DNA from: Clostridia bacterium | Lineage (GTDB): Bacteria > Bacillota > Clostridia > Oscillospirales > CAG-272 | Length of the DNA stretch: 9,654 nt | Direction: 5' to 3' | Assembly: GCA_017416885.1 (NCBI GenBank) | Contig: JAFQAM010000296.1 | Location: 1-9,654 of the forward strand | Shown: positions 1 to 7,162 of the stretch, in pieces | Layout of the letters: each line of letters opens with the position of its first letter | How positions within the stretch are numbered: position 1 is the first letter of the stretch | Notes under the pieces: model-generated | The model's input: the letters and a program-made list of their open reading frames with translations, nothing else | Databases searched by the model: none | Told to the model about the DNA's origin: nothing | Translations under genes and position numbers: made by a program

Positions 1-1606
1 AAGCCTTAACTACCTTATCTGTTGCTGCTGTACCGTCATCATTAAGTGGTGCATTTTCGCCAAGTAATGCTTTTGCAGCTACTAAGAAGCCAAGCTCTAT
101 TTTGCCGTTTACTGCTTCAAATTCTGCGATTGCATCCTTATCAAATGAGTAACCAAATGTAATGCCGTCGCATTTTTCGCTTACTGAGAAGCCCTTGAAC
201 TCTGTGATGATTGGATTAGCATCAGTTACATAAGGTGTTGCATTGTGAGCGCATCCCTCGTTTTGACACACCTGTGTCTTAACGCCCTTTGCAAGGTAGT
301 TCTCATATACGATTGTTGTTACATAGTTATGTACCGGGTTTTCTGCAAGAGTTGCTTCTCCACAACCACCGCAGATGCCTGCGCACGGATTTGACTTATC
401 AAGGTCAAGCTTATGTCCGCCTAAAAATACAATACATTTTGTTGAAAGCGGAACATTATAAACAATTCTTGAGTCACCATCTTTGTTAATTGCTGAAATG
501 AATGGGTCTTTATTGTTATTTGAGTTAGAAATAGTAATTGTGCTGCTTGCAGTTGCAAAATGGAATGTTACATTTAAGTCTCCGCCACATTGACCGAATA
601 CTTGTTGGCTGAAAGTAGATGATTCAGTTGGCATCCAAACATCTGTTAATCCGGTACATTTTTCAAAGCAGTAACTGCCCAACGAAACTTTCTTTGGTAA
701 AACAATCTTTTTAAGGTTTATACAGGATTCAAATACTGTTTCTGTTGTACCGATTACGGTTACTGAATCAGGAATAACTACGCTTGTAATTGATTTACAG
801 TTACCGAATGCTCTGCCTTCAATTGTTTGAAGACCGTCCCAAAGCTCAATGTTATGAAGTAATTCACAGTTATAGAAGGTTTTGTAACTAAGTTTTGTGT
901 TGCCCTCAAAGAATCCCTCGTAGTTTTCAATTTTTGCAAGTTTTTTACAACAGGAGAACATATGGTCTGTTGTGTAAGTGATAAAACCGTCTGCTGTTTT
1001 GTAGGAATCAGGGAGTTTAACATATTCCAAACTCTCGCAATACTCAAACATAGCAAATGTCGCCTTTGGATACTCCATAATCATTCCGGAAACATCGATT
1101 GATTTAAGTTTTTTACAGTTTGTAAATACTTTCATTTGGTCGCTGTTTTCCCAGAAACGAAGTCCGTTGTTAACGATAATTTCAACAACATTAGCACAAC
1201 CGCTAAGGTTTTCGTTGCTCCTGCAAATAAATGCAATATCTGATGGGAACTCAAATCGGATAATGCTGTTTTTGTTGAAAGACGCTCCAAGTTTTGTTCC
1301 GAGTTCGCCAAAGCTTAAATACAACATTTCTCCTACTTTACCGCTTTGGTTCTTCGGGCTTTCCGTAAGAATATATGTTGTTGGAACGGTATAATAGTTT
1401 GTGCCGTCAAAAAGCACCGTTCTTGCAATTGTACCGTCATCTTTTAATTGACTGATGCCTGTGTTACCAATTGCTTCATCAAAAATTGTTAATTCGCCAA
1501 ACTCATCACTTGATGATTTAACAATATTGTCAGCACTTGCAGAAATAGCAAAAACGCAAACAAGCATTGCCATAATGATAGCGAATAAAAGAATTTTCTT
1601 TTTCAT
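1..1606 (-). CDS. Secreted BspA-like leucine-rich-repeat protein, C-terminus cut by window edge
   Basis: I translated this from the minus strand; 535 codons are open up to the left edge and the stop lies outside the window. Residues 1-25 form a signal peptide (MKKK, hydrophobic core, then ASA before Asp26), so export is expected. Residues about 140-345 carry LRR_5/BspA-type repeats with the usual pattern of F..C..L..I.LP..V. Then comes a cysteine-rich stretch (C408, C412, C415, C447, C452) that could bind metal, followed by a domain that begins near residue 465 and closely matches the C-terminal domain of the next gene (YENYLA, then FKGFS, then FGYSFD and NAPLN). The start is set by AAGGAG at 1614-1619, seven bases upstream of the ATG. 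Known members of this repeat class are cell-surface or secreted proteins in adhesion or binding; the ligand here is unknown. No anchor motif is visible in the part present. Confidence 0.85.
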   Translation of the reverse strand, partial: MKKKILLFAIIMAMLVCVFAISASADNIVKSSSDEFGELTIFDEAIGNTGISQLKDDGTIARTVLFDGTNYYTVPTTYILTESPKNQSGKVGEMLYLSFGELGTKLGASFNKNSIIRFEFPSDIAFICRSNENLSGCANVVEIIVNNGLRFWENSDQMKVFTNCKKLKSIDVSGMIMEYPKATFAMFEYCESLEYVKLPDSYKTADGFITYTTDHMFSCCKKLAKIENYEGFFEGNTKLSYKTFYNCELLHNIELWDGLQTIEGRAFGNCKSITSVVIPDSVTVIGTTETVFESCINLKKIVLPKKVSLGSYCFEKCTGLTDVWMPTESSTFSQQVFGQCGGDLNVTFHFATASSTITISNSNNNKDPFISAINKDGDSRIVYNVPLSTKCIVFLGGHKLDLDKSNPCAGICGGCGEATLAENPVHNYVTTIVYENYLAKGVKTQVCQNEGCAHNATPYVTDANPIITEFKGFSVSEKCDGITFGYSFDKDAIAEFEAVNGKIELGFLVAAKALLGENAPLNDDGTAATDKVVKA

Positions 1607-1663
1607 TGTTTTTCTCCTTAGTTGAAATATTTATTTTTATATAGTAAAAGACTATACATACAT

Positions 1664-1692
1664 ATTTTACCATAATATATATATAATTTCAA
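1664..1692 (-). promoter_or_regulatory. Sigma-A-type promoter of the first LRR gene
   Basis: Reading the minus strand, TTGAAA (1687-1692) and TAAAAT (1664-1669) are separated by exactly 17 bp, with TG one base before the -10 (extended -10). Transcription would start near 1657 and give a leader of about 50 nt. The first bases of that leader form a small hairpin (TATAGT at 1640-1645 with ACTATA at 1651-1656). No binding site for a specific regulator is recognised. Confidence 0.75.
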
Positions 1693-1739
1693 CTCGCAAA
1701 TTTTACAAAAATTTAAGCAAAAATTTATATAATATGCAT

Positions 1740-1775
1740 AAAATCAAGCCAACGATTGCTCGTTGGCTTGATTTT
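1740..1775 (-). terminator. Rho-independent terminator of the second LRR gene
   Basis: A perfect 16-bp stem (1740-1755 with 1760-1775) closes a 4-base loop (1756-1759) and lies four bases beyond the stop codon of the complete LRR gene. In the minus-strand transcript the descending arm ends in GATTTT and continues into an AU-rich tract. The U run is short, but the stem is long and its position is exactly right. It insulates the upstream LRR gene from the promoter of the next one. Confidence 0.85.
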
Positions 1776-1778
1776 GGT

Positions 1779-3713
1779 TTATGCTATTAGGTTATATTTT
1801 ATTGGAATAATGCTTGAATAGTCGCTTGTGCTTCCCGCATCCTGCAAATAGCTTACCGCGCCGTCAAAAATGTATCCGCACAGGAATAATTCTACTTCCT
1901 TTAAAGCAACGCTTTCGCCGTTTACGGTTACTGTGCTATCCCAATTGCCTGAGATTTTAAGGTCAAAGCCTGTGGCTGCTTTCGGATCAATTGTTAATTT
2001 AACCGCGTTAACATCCGCAAGCTTATTGCCGTTTTCATCAAGGGGAGCGTTACCGCCCAAGCTTGCTTTAATTGCAAATACGAAGCCAAATTCAAGTGAT
2101 TTTTTGTTTACTCTTTCATACTCGGCTAATGCTTCATCATCAAATGTATAACCGATTGTGATTGCGTTGGATTTGATTTTTGTGGAGTAGCCCTTGAAGC
2201 TTGAAATTACAGGCTTTGCGGCTTTACCGTGAAGCTCGTTACATCTTGCGCATTTGATATTAAGTGAGCCGTCCGCAAGATAATTTTCATATGTGATGCT
2301 ATACTCGCTTGCGCCCTTTAATAAATCAAATTCGTGGCCTAATTTTGTGCCCTGTATCTCTATATTTTCTGCAATTGCTTTTCCGCAGAAGCAGAATGTA
2401 TTAACAAGCATATCGGTATCGCAGTTCGGCTGTGAGGCAATCTGGTTTTTATCAGGGCTTACCACATGGATAGCTCCGTCCTCAATAATCTCGCTTGTTA
2501 ATTCGGGATAATACGCTTCTCCCGCCTTACCTGTAAAGCCAATCTTATATTTTGCGCCCTCGCCGTTATTTGCGTGACAGAATACTACATACATTTCGCT
2601 TTGATTTCTGTAATCGGAGTTATCGGTTCTGTAGCCTGTACCGATTAATGTGTTTGTAAAATCGGTATTTGCTTTATTGGCAAAAACATATGTTGTGTAC
2701 TGTGTGTTTCCGTCTCTTTTATCGAAGGATACACGGTCAATTTTGCCCATAAATACAACTGTAAGCGGATTTGTCGCTGTGCCGCATCCCGGGAGCAAGC
2801 CGTATGAAAGCGTATCGCCTCGTTGATTTTCGTCAAGCTTTGCATCTCCTGATGATTGGTCGGAATATCCGATATATCCCTCGGGTAATACTAAAATTGA
2901 GTTAAGATTTGAGCAAAACTGAATACCGCAGTCACTCATAGCATAATTGCTTGTAATTTGAATCATACCGTTTTCATCCAAAGGGTTATTGTTTGGATTA
3001 TGGTTAGCGGTTATTGCCTTTACTGTTGATGGGAAATAATAAATATCAGGCTTTTCAGGTACAGGGAATTCCTCGGGTATATAGAACTCTCCGGTTTCAT
3101 CTCTTACGCTGAATTTTTCATTTGTGAAAAACAGATCAGGACATATATTTCCGCTATTCTGTCCGCCGAACGCAGGGCCGTCGGTCTTGTTACCCTTAAT
3201 GATTTCAAGGTTGGCAGGCAGATAAACAGCAGTCAGTGACTTACAGTTGGTAAAGCATTGGTCGCCTACTATTTTTACATAGTCGGGTAAGCATACCGCT
3301 TTAAGTGATTTGCATTCTCTGAATATGCCCCAGCTTGACATATTAATGTTGTTGGGGTTGTCGTTGAAGTCCACGAAAACAAGGCTTGAGCATCCGTAAA
3401 ATGCGCCGCCTCCAATAAATGTGATTGTTGGCGGAAGTGACAGGTATCTTATACTTGTGTTTCCTCTGAAGGAGCCCTCATATACCTCTGTTACTGTGTA
3501 TTCCCTGCCGTCAGCGCTTTTTACCTTTTCGGGAATAATCAGCTTGTCAATAACCACCTGTTGGTTTGCGTTTTTGGCTAACCTTGCAGTACCGTTGCCG
3601 TTAAGGTCATAAACAAGACCGTCTATTGTTTCTGTTGCCGCGCTTACTGAAACAGCGAACAAGCACATAGCTGCAATAACGATCAGACAAAATACTAAAG
3701 CTTTCTTTTTCAT
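1779..3713 (-). CDS. Secreted BspA-like leucine-rich-repeat protein (complete, 644 aa)
   Basis: A probable exported surface or secreted protein. Residues 1-25 are a signal peptide (MKKK, hydrophobic core, VSVSA before Ala26). LRR_5/BspA-type repeats are clear at about 75-175 and again near 255-280 (FYGCSSL.FVDF, FRECKSLKAVCLP, FTNCKSLTAVYLP). Further on there is a CxCG (441-444), a His at 460 and a CxxC (488-491), suggestive of a metal-binding knob, and then a C-terminal domain of about 145 residues shared with the neighbouring paralogue. No LPxTG motif or transmembrane anchor is seen at the C-terminus. The reading frame continues upstream to 3761, but AAGGAG at 3721-3726 sits seven bases before the ATG at 3713 and only one base before the ATG at 3719, so 3713 is chosen. 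It has its own promoter and terminator and is therefore probably monocistronic. The ligand and role are unknown. Confidence 0.9.
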   Translation of the reverse strand: MKKKALVFCLIVIAAMCLFAVSVSAATETIDGLVYDLNGNGTARLAKNANQQVVIDKLIIPEKVKSADGREYTVTEVYEGSFRGNTSIRYLSLPPTITFIGGGAFYGCSSLVFVDFNDNPNNINMSSWGIFRECKSLKAVCLPDYVKIVGDQCFTNCKSLTAVYLPANLEIIKGNKTDGPAFGGQNSGNICPDLFFTNEKFSVRDETGEFYIPEEFPVPEKPDIYYFPSTVKAITANHNPNNNPLDENGMIQITSNYAMSDCGIQFCSNLNSILVLPEGYIGYSDQSSGDAKLDENQRGDTLSYGLLPGCGTATNPLTVVFMGKIDRVSFDKRDGNTQYTTYVFANKANTDFTNTLIGTGYRTDNSDYRNQSEMYVVFCHANNGEGAKYKIGFTGKAGEAYYPELTSEIIEDGAIHVVSPDKNQIASQPNCDTDMLVNTFCFCGKAIAENIEIQGTKLGHEFDLLKGASEYSITYENYLADGSLNIKCARCNELHGKAAKPVISSFKGYSTKIKSNAITIGYTFDDEALAEYERVNKKSLEFGFVFAIKASLGGNAPLDENGNKLADVNAVKLTIDPKAATGFDLKISGNWDSTVTVNGESVALKEVELFLCGYIFDGAVSYLQDAGSTSDYSSIIPIKYNLIA

Positions 3714-3728
3714 TGTCATTCTCCTTAA

Positions 3729-3841
3729 AAAATATTGATTTTTACATCTATATTTTAACATATTATGAATAGCTTTTCAATGAGCATTGATTTTGCAAAG
3801 GAAATTTTGTATGCTTGCACAAAATAAAATATTGATTTTTA
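3729..3841. repeat. 16-bp direct repeat AAAATATTGATTTTTA flanking the LRR promoter
   Basis: The same 16 bases occur at 3729-3744 and 3826-3841, 97 bp apart, one in the leader and one upstream of the promoter at 3752-3780. They could be binding sites or chance in an AT-rich stretch. The segment between holds the promoter and no gene. Confidence 0.45.
3752..3780 (-). promoter_or_regulatory. Sigma-A-type promoter of the complete LRR gene
   Basis: Minus strand: TTGAAA (3775-3780), a 17-bp spacer, then TAAAAT (3752-3757) preceded by TGT (extended -10). The hexamers and spacing are identical to those of the neighbouring LRR gene's promoter, so the two paralogues are probably expressed under similar conditions. 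The leader is about 30 nt. Confidence 0.75.
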
Positions 3842-3854
3842 TGCAAATCAAACA

Positions 3855-3897
3855 AAAAGAGAGACATTACGAATTAAACCGTTTTGTTCTCTCTTTT
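3855..3897 (-). terminator. Probable terminator downstream of the alaS transcript
   Basis: The arms 3855-3864 (AAAAGAGAGA) and 3888-3897 (TCTCTCTTTT) pair perfectly over 10 bp around a 23-base loop. On the minus strand the hairpin ends in TCTCTCTTTTTG followed by more T-rich sequence, as expected for intrinsic termination. It lies about 220 bp beyond the alaS stop, after the repeat region, and is the first convincing stop signal there. The large loop makes the call moderate. Confidence 0.6.
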
Positions 3898-3911
3898 GAT
3901 TATGTTAAAAC

Positions 3912-4001
3912 GCATTCTCCCTCAGTCTGCTTCGCATCCAGCTCCCTCCCGGATGGAGCCTTATTGGGGGGGGGACCGCTTGCGGTGGAAGGAGTTGTTG
4001 A
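3912..4001. repeat. GC-rich palindromic intergenic repeat, copy 1
   Basis: A block of unusually high GC for this window, made of short inverted repeats: TGC-TTC-GCA near 3928-3936, GCTCC/GGAGC around 3940-3958, a run of nine G, then ACCGC-TT-GCGGT at 3975-3986. Its last 32 bases (3970-4001) recur exactly at 4087-4118. It resembles REP/MITE-like elements scattered between genes in gut Clostridia; that comparison is from memory. It has no coding capacity. Confidence 0.7.
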
Positions 4002-4064
4002 TTACTTTATAAGTGTTTCAACAAGTGCAAGCGCGTCTGCGATTTTGGATATGTCCTTGCCGCC
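4002..4064 (-). pseudogene. Remnant of an alaS 3' end (20 codons plus stop)
   Basis: Read on the minus strand, this piece encodes GGKDISKIADALALVETLIK and a TAA stop. The intact alaS next to it ends in GGKDISKIADALNLVESLIK and TAG. Eighteen of 20 residues match, yet 14 of 63 bases differ and most differences are silent. Both pieces are followed, at the same distance, by the same 32-bp repeat tract, with a period of 117 bp. The upstream part of this alaS copy is missing, so it is a non-functional fragment. Its in-frame upstream codons run into the repeat. Confidence 0.85.
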
Positions 4065-4068
4065 CTTA

Positions 4069-4118
4069 GCCTCCATCATTGAGGGAGGGGGACCGCTTGC
4101 GGTGGAAGGAGTTGTTGA
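4069..4118. repeat. GC-rich palindromic intergenic repeat, copy 2 (shorter)
   Basis: It begins with a CTCC/GGAG hairpin fused to the alaS remnant (4071-4085) and continues with five G and the ACCGC-TT-GCGGT hairpin. Bases 4087-4118 are identical to 3970-4001. It touches the alaS stop codon at 4119-4121. Compared with copy 1 it lacks the outer hairpin segment. Confidence 0.7.
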
Positions 4119-6734
4119 CTACTTAATTAAGCTTTCAACAAGGTTAAGTGCGTCTGCGATTTTGGAAATATCTTTTCCGCCGCTCATTGCGCTATCAGGA
4201 CGGCCGCCGCCCTTACCGCCTGTTACGGCGCTTACCTCACGAAGAATATTGCCTGCGTGGTTGCCCTTTGCTACTGTTTCCTTACCGCACACTGCCATAA
4301 AGTTAAGCTTTTCGCCCGAATGGATAGCAAATACAGCCACAGATAGAGGATTTTTGTCCTTAATCGCATCTCCCAAGGAACGAACGGCATCAATTGCCAT
4401 ATCCTTTAAATCTGCGGTAATTACAGACACATCTCCCACCTTTTTAGCATTATTAAGAAGCTCATCTACCTTTGAGCCTGCCATTTTGGAGTTGAGAATA
4501 TCTATCTCGCGCTTTAGTGCTTTTACCTCATCCTGGAGTGATGAAGCGCGCTTTGCGATATCGTTTACATTTTGAACCTTTAGCTCCTTAGCGGCGCTTT
4601 CAATAAGTCCTTGCTTTTCTCCTAAGAGATTAAGCACGCCTAGACCTGTTACTACCTCAATTCTACGAACGCCTGCTGCAACACCGATTTCTGTTACAAT
4701 CTTGAAAAGGCCTGCCTTTGCGGTATTATCAAGGTGTGTACCGCCGCAAAGCTCTACTGAGAAGTCGCCCATTTTAACCATACGAACAACGCTTCCGTAC
4801 TTTTCTCCAAAGAGAGCCATTGCGCCGTTTTTGCGCGCGGTTTCAATATCTGTTTCAATTGTATCAACAGGTGTGCCAAGTAAAATCTGATAGTTTACAA
4901 GAGCTTCAACCTTGTTAATTTCTTCATCTGTTAATGCTGCGAAGTGTGTAAAGTCAAAGCGACCGATTTTTTCGTCAACATATGAGCCTGCTTGCTCTAC
5001 ATGTGTACCAAGCACAGAGCGAAGCGCTGCCTGAAGCATATGAACTGCAGAGTGGTTTCTCTTAATTGCTTCGCGTCTTGCTACATCTACTGCGCATTTT
5101 ACAGTGTCGCCAACAGAGATTTTGCCTGAGTCAACTGTACACATATGGATATATACGCCGTCGCTCTTTTTAGTATCGTTTACAGTGATTTCGCAGTTAT
5201 CGTTTGAAAGTGAGCCGCTATCGCCTACCTGACCGCCGCCCTCGCCATAGAAGGTGGTTGTATCAAGGATAATTGTGCATTCGCCCTCGCTTACTGTATC
5301 AACATTTTCGCCGTTTTCGTCTAAGATTGCAAGCACCTTGCCATCACACTCGTAATTTGTGTAGCCAACAAAGTTAGTTTTTGCAATATCGAAGGATTTT
5401 GCTTTATCGCTCCAACCGCTGATGTTTGCTCTTGCGTTTCTTGCTCTTTGCTTTTGCTCCTGCATTAAAGCGTTGAAGGTATCCATATCGGTGGTAAAGC
5501 CGTTTTCCTCGGCAATCTCTCTTGTTAAGTCAATTGGGAAGCCGAAGGTATCGTAAAGCTTAAATGCGTCAGCGCCCTCGATTGTTTTCTTGTTTTCGCT
5601 CTTTGCTTTTGATATAATATCGTCAAGGATTGCAAGTCCTGCATCAATTGTTGCATCAAAGCGCTCCTCTTCAAGAGAAAGAACCTTTTTAATATAGTCT
5701 GCTTTTTCGCTAAGCTCTGTATATGCATCACAGCTTTCGCCAATTGCAACGGTGCACATATCAACTAAGAACGGATGATTAATGCCAAGTAATTTACCGT
5801 GACGGCAGGCTCTTCTTATAATTCTGCGAAGCACATAGCCTCTGCCCTCGTTTGATGGAATAACGCCGTCGGAAATCATAAACATCGCGCTTCTTGTATG
5901 GTCAGTTACAACACGGATTGAAATATCGTCGCTTGCATCGTCACCGTACTTTTTGCCTGAGATTTCGCACACCTTGTCAAGGATTTTTCTTACAGAGTCA
6001 ACCTCAAACATATTTTCAACATTTTGCATTACGCAAGCAAGTCTTTCAAGTCCCATACCTGTATCAATGTTCTTTTGAGCAAGCTCTGTATAGTTGCCCT
6101 TGCCGTCATTGTTGAACTGTGAGAATACATTGTTCCAGATTTCCATAAATCTGTCACAGTCACAGCCGGGCTTACAGTCAGGTGAGCCACAGCCTCTTTC
6201 AACGCCGCGGTCGAAATAGATTTCAGAGCAAGGACCGCAAGGACCGCTACCGTGCTCCCAGAAGTTATCAGCCTTACCTAAGCGAACAACATGCTCAGGC
6301 TTTACGCCGATTTTGTTTACCCAAATATCGTACGCTTCCTCGTCGTTTTCGTAAATTGACGGCCAAAGAAGGTCGGCTGGAATTTCAAGTGTTACGGTTA
6401 AAAATTCCCAAGCCCATGAAATTGCTTCTTCCTTAAAGTAGTCGCCGAAACTGAAGTTACCGAGCATTTCAAAGAATGTGCCGTGACGGGCGGTATGTCC
6501 TACTCTTTCAAGGTCAGGAGTTCTGATACATTTTTGGCAGGTTGTTACTCTGTTTCTTGGTGGTACAACCTCGCCTGTAAAGAACTTTTTCATAGGTGCC
6601 ATACCTGAGTTGATAAGTAATAAAGACTTGTCATTCTGTGGCACAAGCGGGAAGCTGTTCAAGCGAAGGTGTCCCTTTGATTCAAAGAATGAAAGATACT
6701 TTTCTCTTAAATCATTTAATGATGTCCATTTCAT
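4119..6734 (-). CDS. alaS: Alanyl-tRNA synthetase
   Basis: Cytosolic class II synthetase that charges tRNA-Ala and hydrolyses mischarged seryl- or glycyl-tRNA-Ala. The length of 871 aa matches the family (E. coli about 876). Domains in order: catalytic core with motif 2 RHGTFFEMLGNFSFGDYFK (about 83-101), the GPCGPCSEIYFDRG segment with further cysteines typical of Firmicutes AlaRS (about 164-193), and motif 3 DTGMGLERL (about 224-232). Next come the tRNA recognition region, then the editing domain with HSAVH (about 560) and CGGTH (about 662), which supply the zinc ligands. A coiled coil (about 700-760) leads into the C-Ala/DHHA1 domain ending in GGKGGGRPDSAMSGGKD. The start has AAAGGA nine bases upstream. 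All key residues are present, so the enzyme should be active. Its last 20 codons are duplicated in diverged form just downstream, which suggests a past recombination at this end. Confidence 0.98.
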   Translation of the reverse strand: MKWTSLNDLREKYLSFFESKGHLRLNSFPLVPQNDKSLLLINSGMAPMKKFFTGEVVPPRNRVTTCQKCIRTPDLERVGHTARHGTFFEMLGNFSFGDYFKEEAISWAWEFLTVTLEIPADLLWPSIYENDEEAYDIWVNKIGVKPEHVVRLGKADNFWEHGSGPCGPCSEIYFDRGVERGCGSPDCKPGCDCDRFMEIWNNVFSQFNNDGKGNYTELAQKNIDTGMGLERLACVMQNVENMFEVDSVRKILDKVCEISGKKYGDDASDDISIRVVTDHTRSAMFMISDGVIPSNEGRGYVLRRIIRRACRHGKLLGINHPFLVDMCTVAIGESCDAYTELSEKADYIKKVLSLEEERFDATIDAGLAILDDIISKAKSENKKTIEGADAFKLYDTFGFPIDLTREIAEENGFTTDMDTFNALMQEQKQRARNARANISGWSDKAKSFDIAKTNFVGYTNYECDGKVLAILDENGENVDTVSEGECTIILDTTTFYGEGGGQVGDSGSLSNDNCEITVNDTKKSDGVYIHMCTVDSGKISVGDTVKCAVDVARREAIKRNHSAVHMLQAALRSVLGTHVEQAGSYVDEKIGRFDFTHFAALTDEEINKVEALVNYQILLGTPVDTIETDIETARKNGAMALFGEKYGSVVRMVKMGDFSVELCGGTHLDNTAKAGLFKIVTEIGVAAGVRRIEVVTGLGVLNLLGEKQGLIESAAKELKVQNVNDIAKRASSLQDEVKALKREIDILNSKMAGSKVDELLNNAKKVGDVSVITADLKDMAIDAVRSLGDAIKDKNPLSVAVFAIHSGEKLNFMAVCGKETVAKGNHAGNILREVSAVTGGKGGGRPDSAMSGGKDISKIADALNLVESLIK

Positions 6735-6779
6735 AGTCGTTTTTCCTTTCGTTAAATAGACAAATTTTTAATCGCATAT

Positions 6780-6808
6780 ATTTTAGCACTAACTATTTAT
6801 TTTGTCAA
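6780..6808 (-). promoter_or_regulatory. Promoter of alaS
   Basis: Minus strand: consensus TTGACA (6803-6808), 17-bp spacer, TAAAAT (6780-6785) preceded by TGC (extended -10). Transcription should start near 6773, giving a leader of about 39 nt. That is too short for a T-box, the usual control of many Firmicutes aminoacyl-tRNA synthetase genes, so expression looks constitutive. It faces away from the mnmM promoter, with 15 bp between the two -35 boxes. Confidence 0.8.
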
Positions 6809-6823
6809 GCATTTATATTTATC

Positions 6824-6852
6824 TTGACAAAGATTTGATAAAAGTATATAAT
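6824..6852 (+). promoter_or_regulatory. Promoter of the mnmM-mnmE transcript
   Basis: Full consensus TTGACA (6824-6829), 17-bp spacer, TATAAT (6847-6852). Transcription should start near 6859, about ten bases before the hairpin array, so the whole array would be transcribed as the 5' leader of mnmM. This is the strongest-looking promoter in the window. Confidence 0.85.
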
Positions 6853-6869
6853 TTTATAAAAGTGGTTAG

Positions 6870-7143
6870 TTCTCATTTTCGCCGAGCGAAAATATATCGA
6901 ATTTCCCTTAGGGAAATATATCGAAATTATCGCAGATAATTATATCGAATTTTCGTGAATACGAAAATATATCGACACCGTTAGGTGTAATCGCCTCATA
7001 TACAGTCAAACAAAGCTTTTTGTAATTTTGCTTGCTTCGCAAGTCGATATATTTCACTCCGTGAAATTCGATATAAATTGCTTTGCAATTTTCGATATAA
7101 TTTGCCAAGGCAAATTTCGATATATTTGCTAAGCAAATAAGAA
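6870..7143 (+). repeat. Hairpin-array element, copy 1 (mnmM leader)
   Basis: A 274-bp element built from ten short hairpins, most with perfect 6-8 bp stems and 2-4 base loops. Stems: 6875-6893, 6901-6917, 6925-6941, 6949-6968, 6975-6988, 7031-7043, 7051-7067, 7075-7091, 7099-7116 and 7123-7139. In the left half the linkers contain TATCGA (6895, 6919, 6943, 6970); in the right half they contain the complement TCGATA (7044, 7068, 7092, 7117), at a spacing of 24-27 bp. The ends match as inverted repeats (TTCTCATTT at left; AAATAAGAA at right, one mismatch). It ends eight bases before the mnmM ribosome binding site. No transposase or clear target duplication is seen. The open frames inside it look like by-products of the repeat. 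Confidence 0.9.
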
Positions 7144-7162
7144 AAACTAAAAGGAGCAAAAA

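Noticed and set aside
778..1394. Open frames of 75-92 codons overlapping the first LRR gene
   Set aside because: Out-of-frame shadows of the continuous 535-codon LRR reading frame, which covers the whole stretch.
3714..3761. Longer N-terminus for the complete LRR protein, starting at 3761
   Set aside because: It would place charged residues before the signal peptide and ignore the AAGGAG that sits seven bases before the ATG at 3713. The extension also runs through the promoter -10 region and the leader.
3787..4575. Plus-strand open frame of 262 codons opposite the alaS 3' end
   Set aside because: Antisense to a certain gene; it spans a terminator, both GC-rich repeats and the alaS remnant, and its internal peptide repeat simply mirrors the 117-bp duplication.
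7096..7101. TATAAT within hairpin array 1 (and its equivalent in array 2) as a promoter
   Set aside because: There is no acceptable -35 hexamer at 16-18 bp, and the bases belong to the conserved linker and stem of the array.
6908..7159. Minus-strand open frame of 83 codons inside hairpin array 1
   Set aside because: It translates the palindromic repeat. The frame stays open because most linkers are spaced by multiples of three, and a similar frame appears in array 2 with a different end. There is no ribosome binding site and no recognisable domain.
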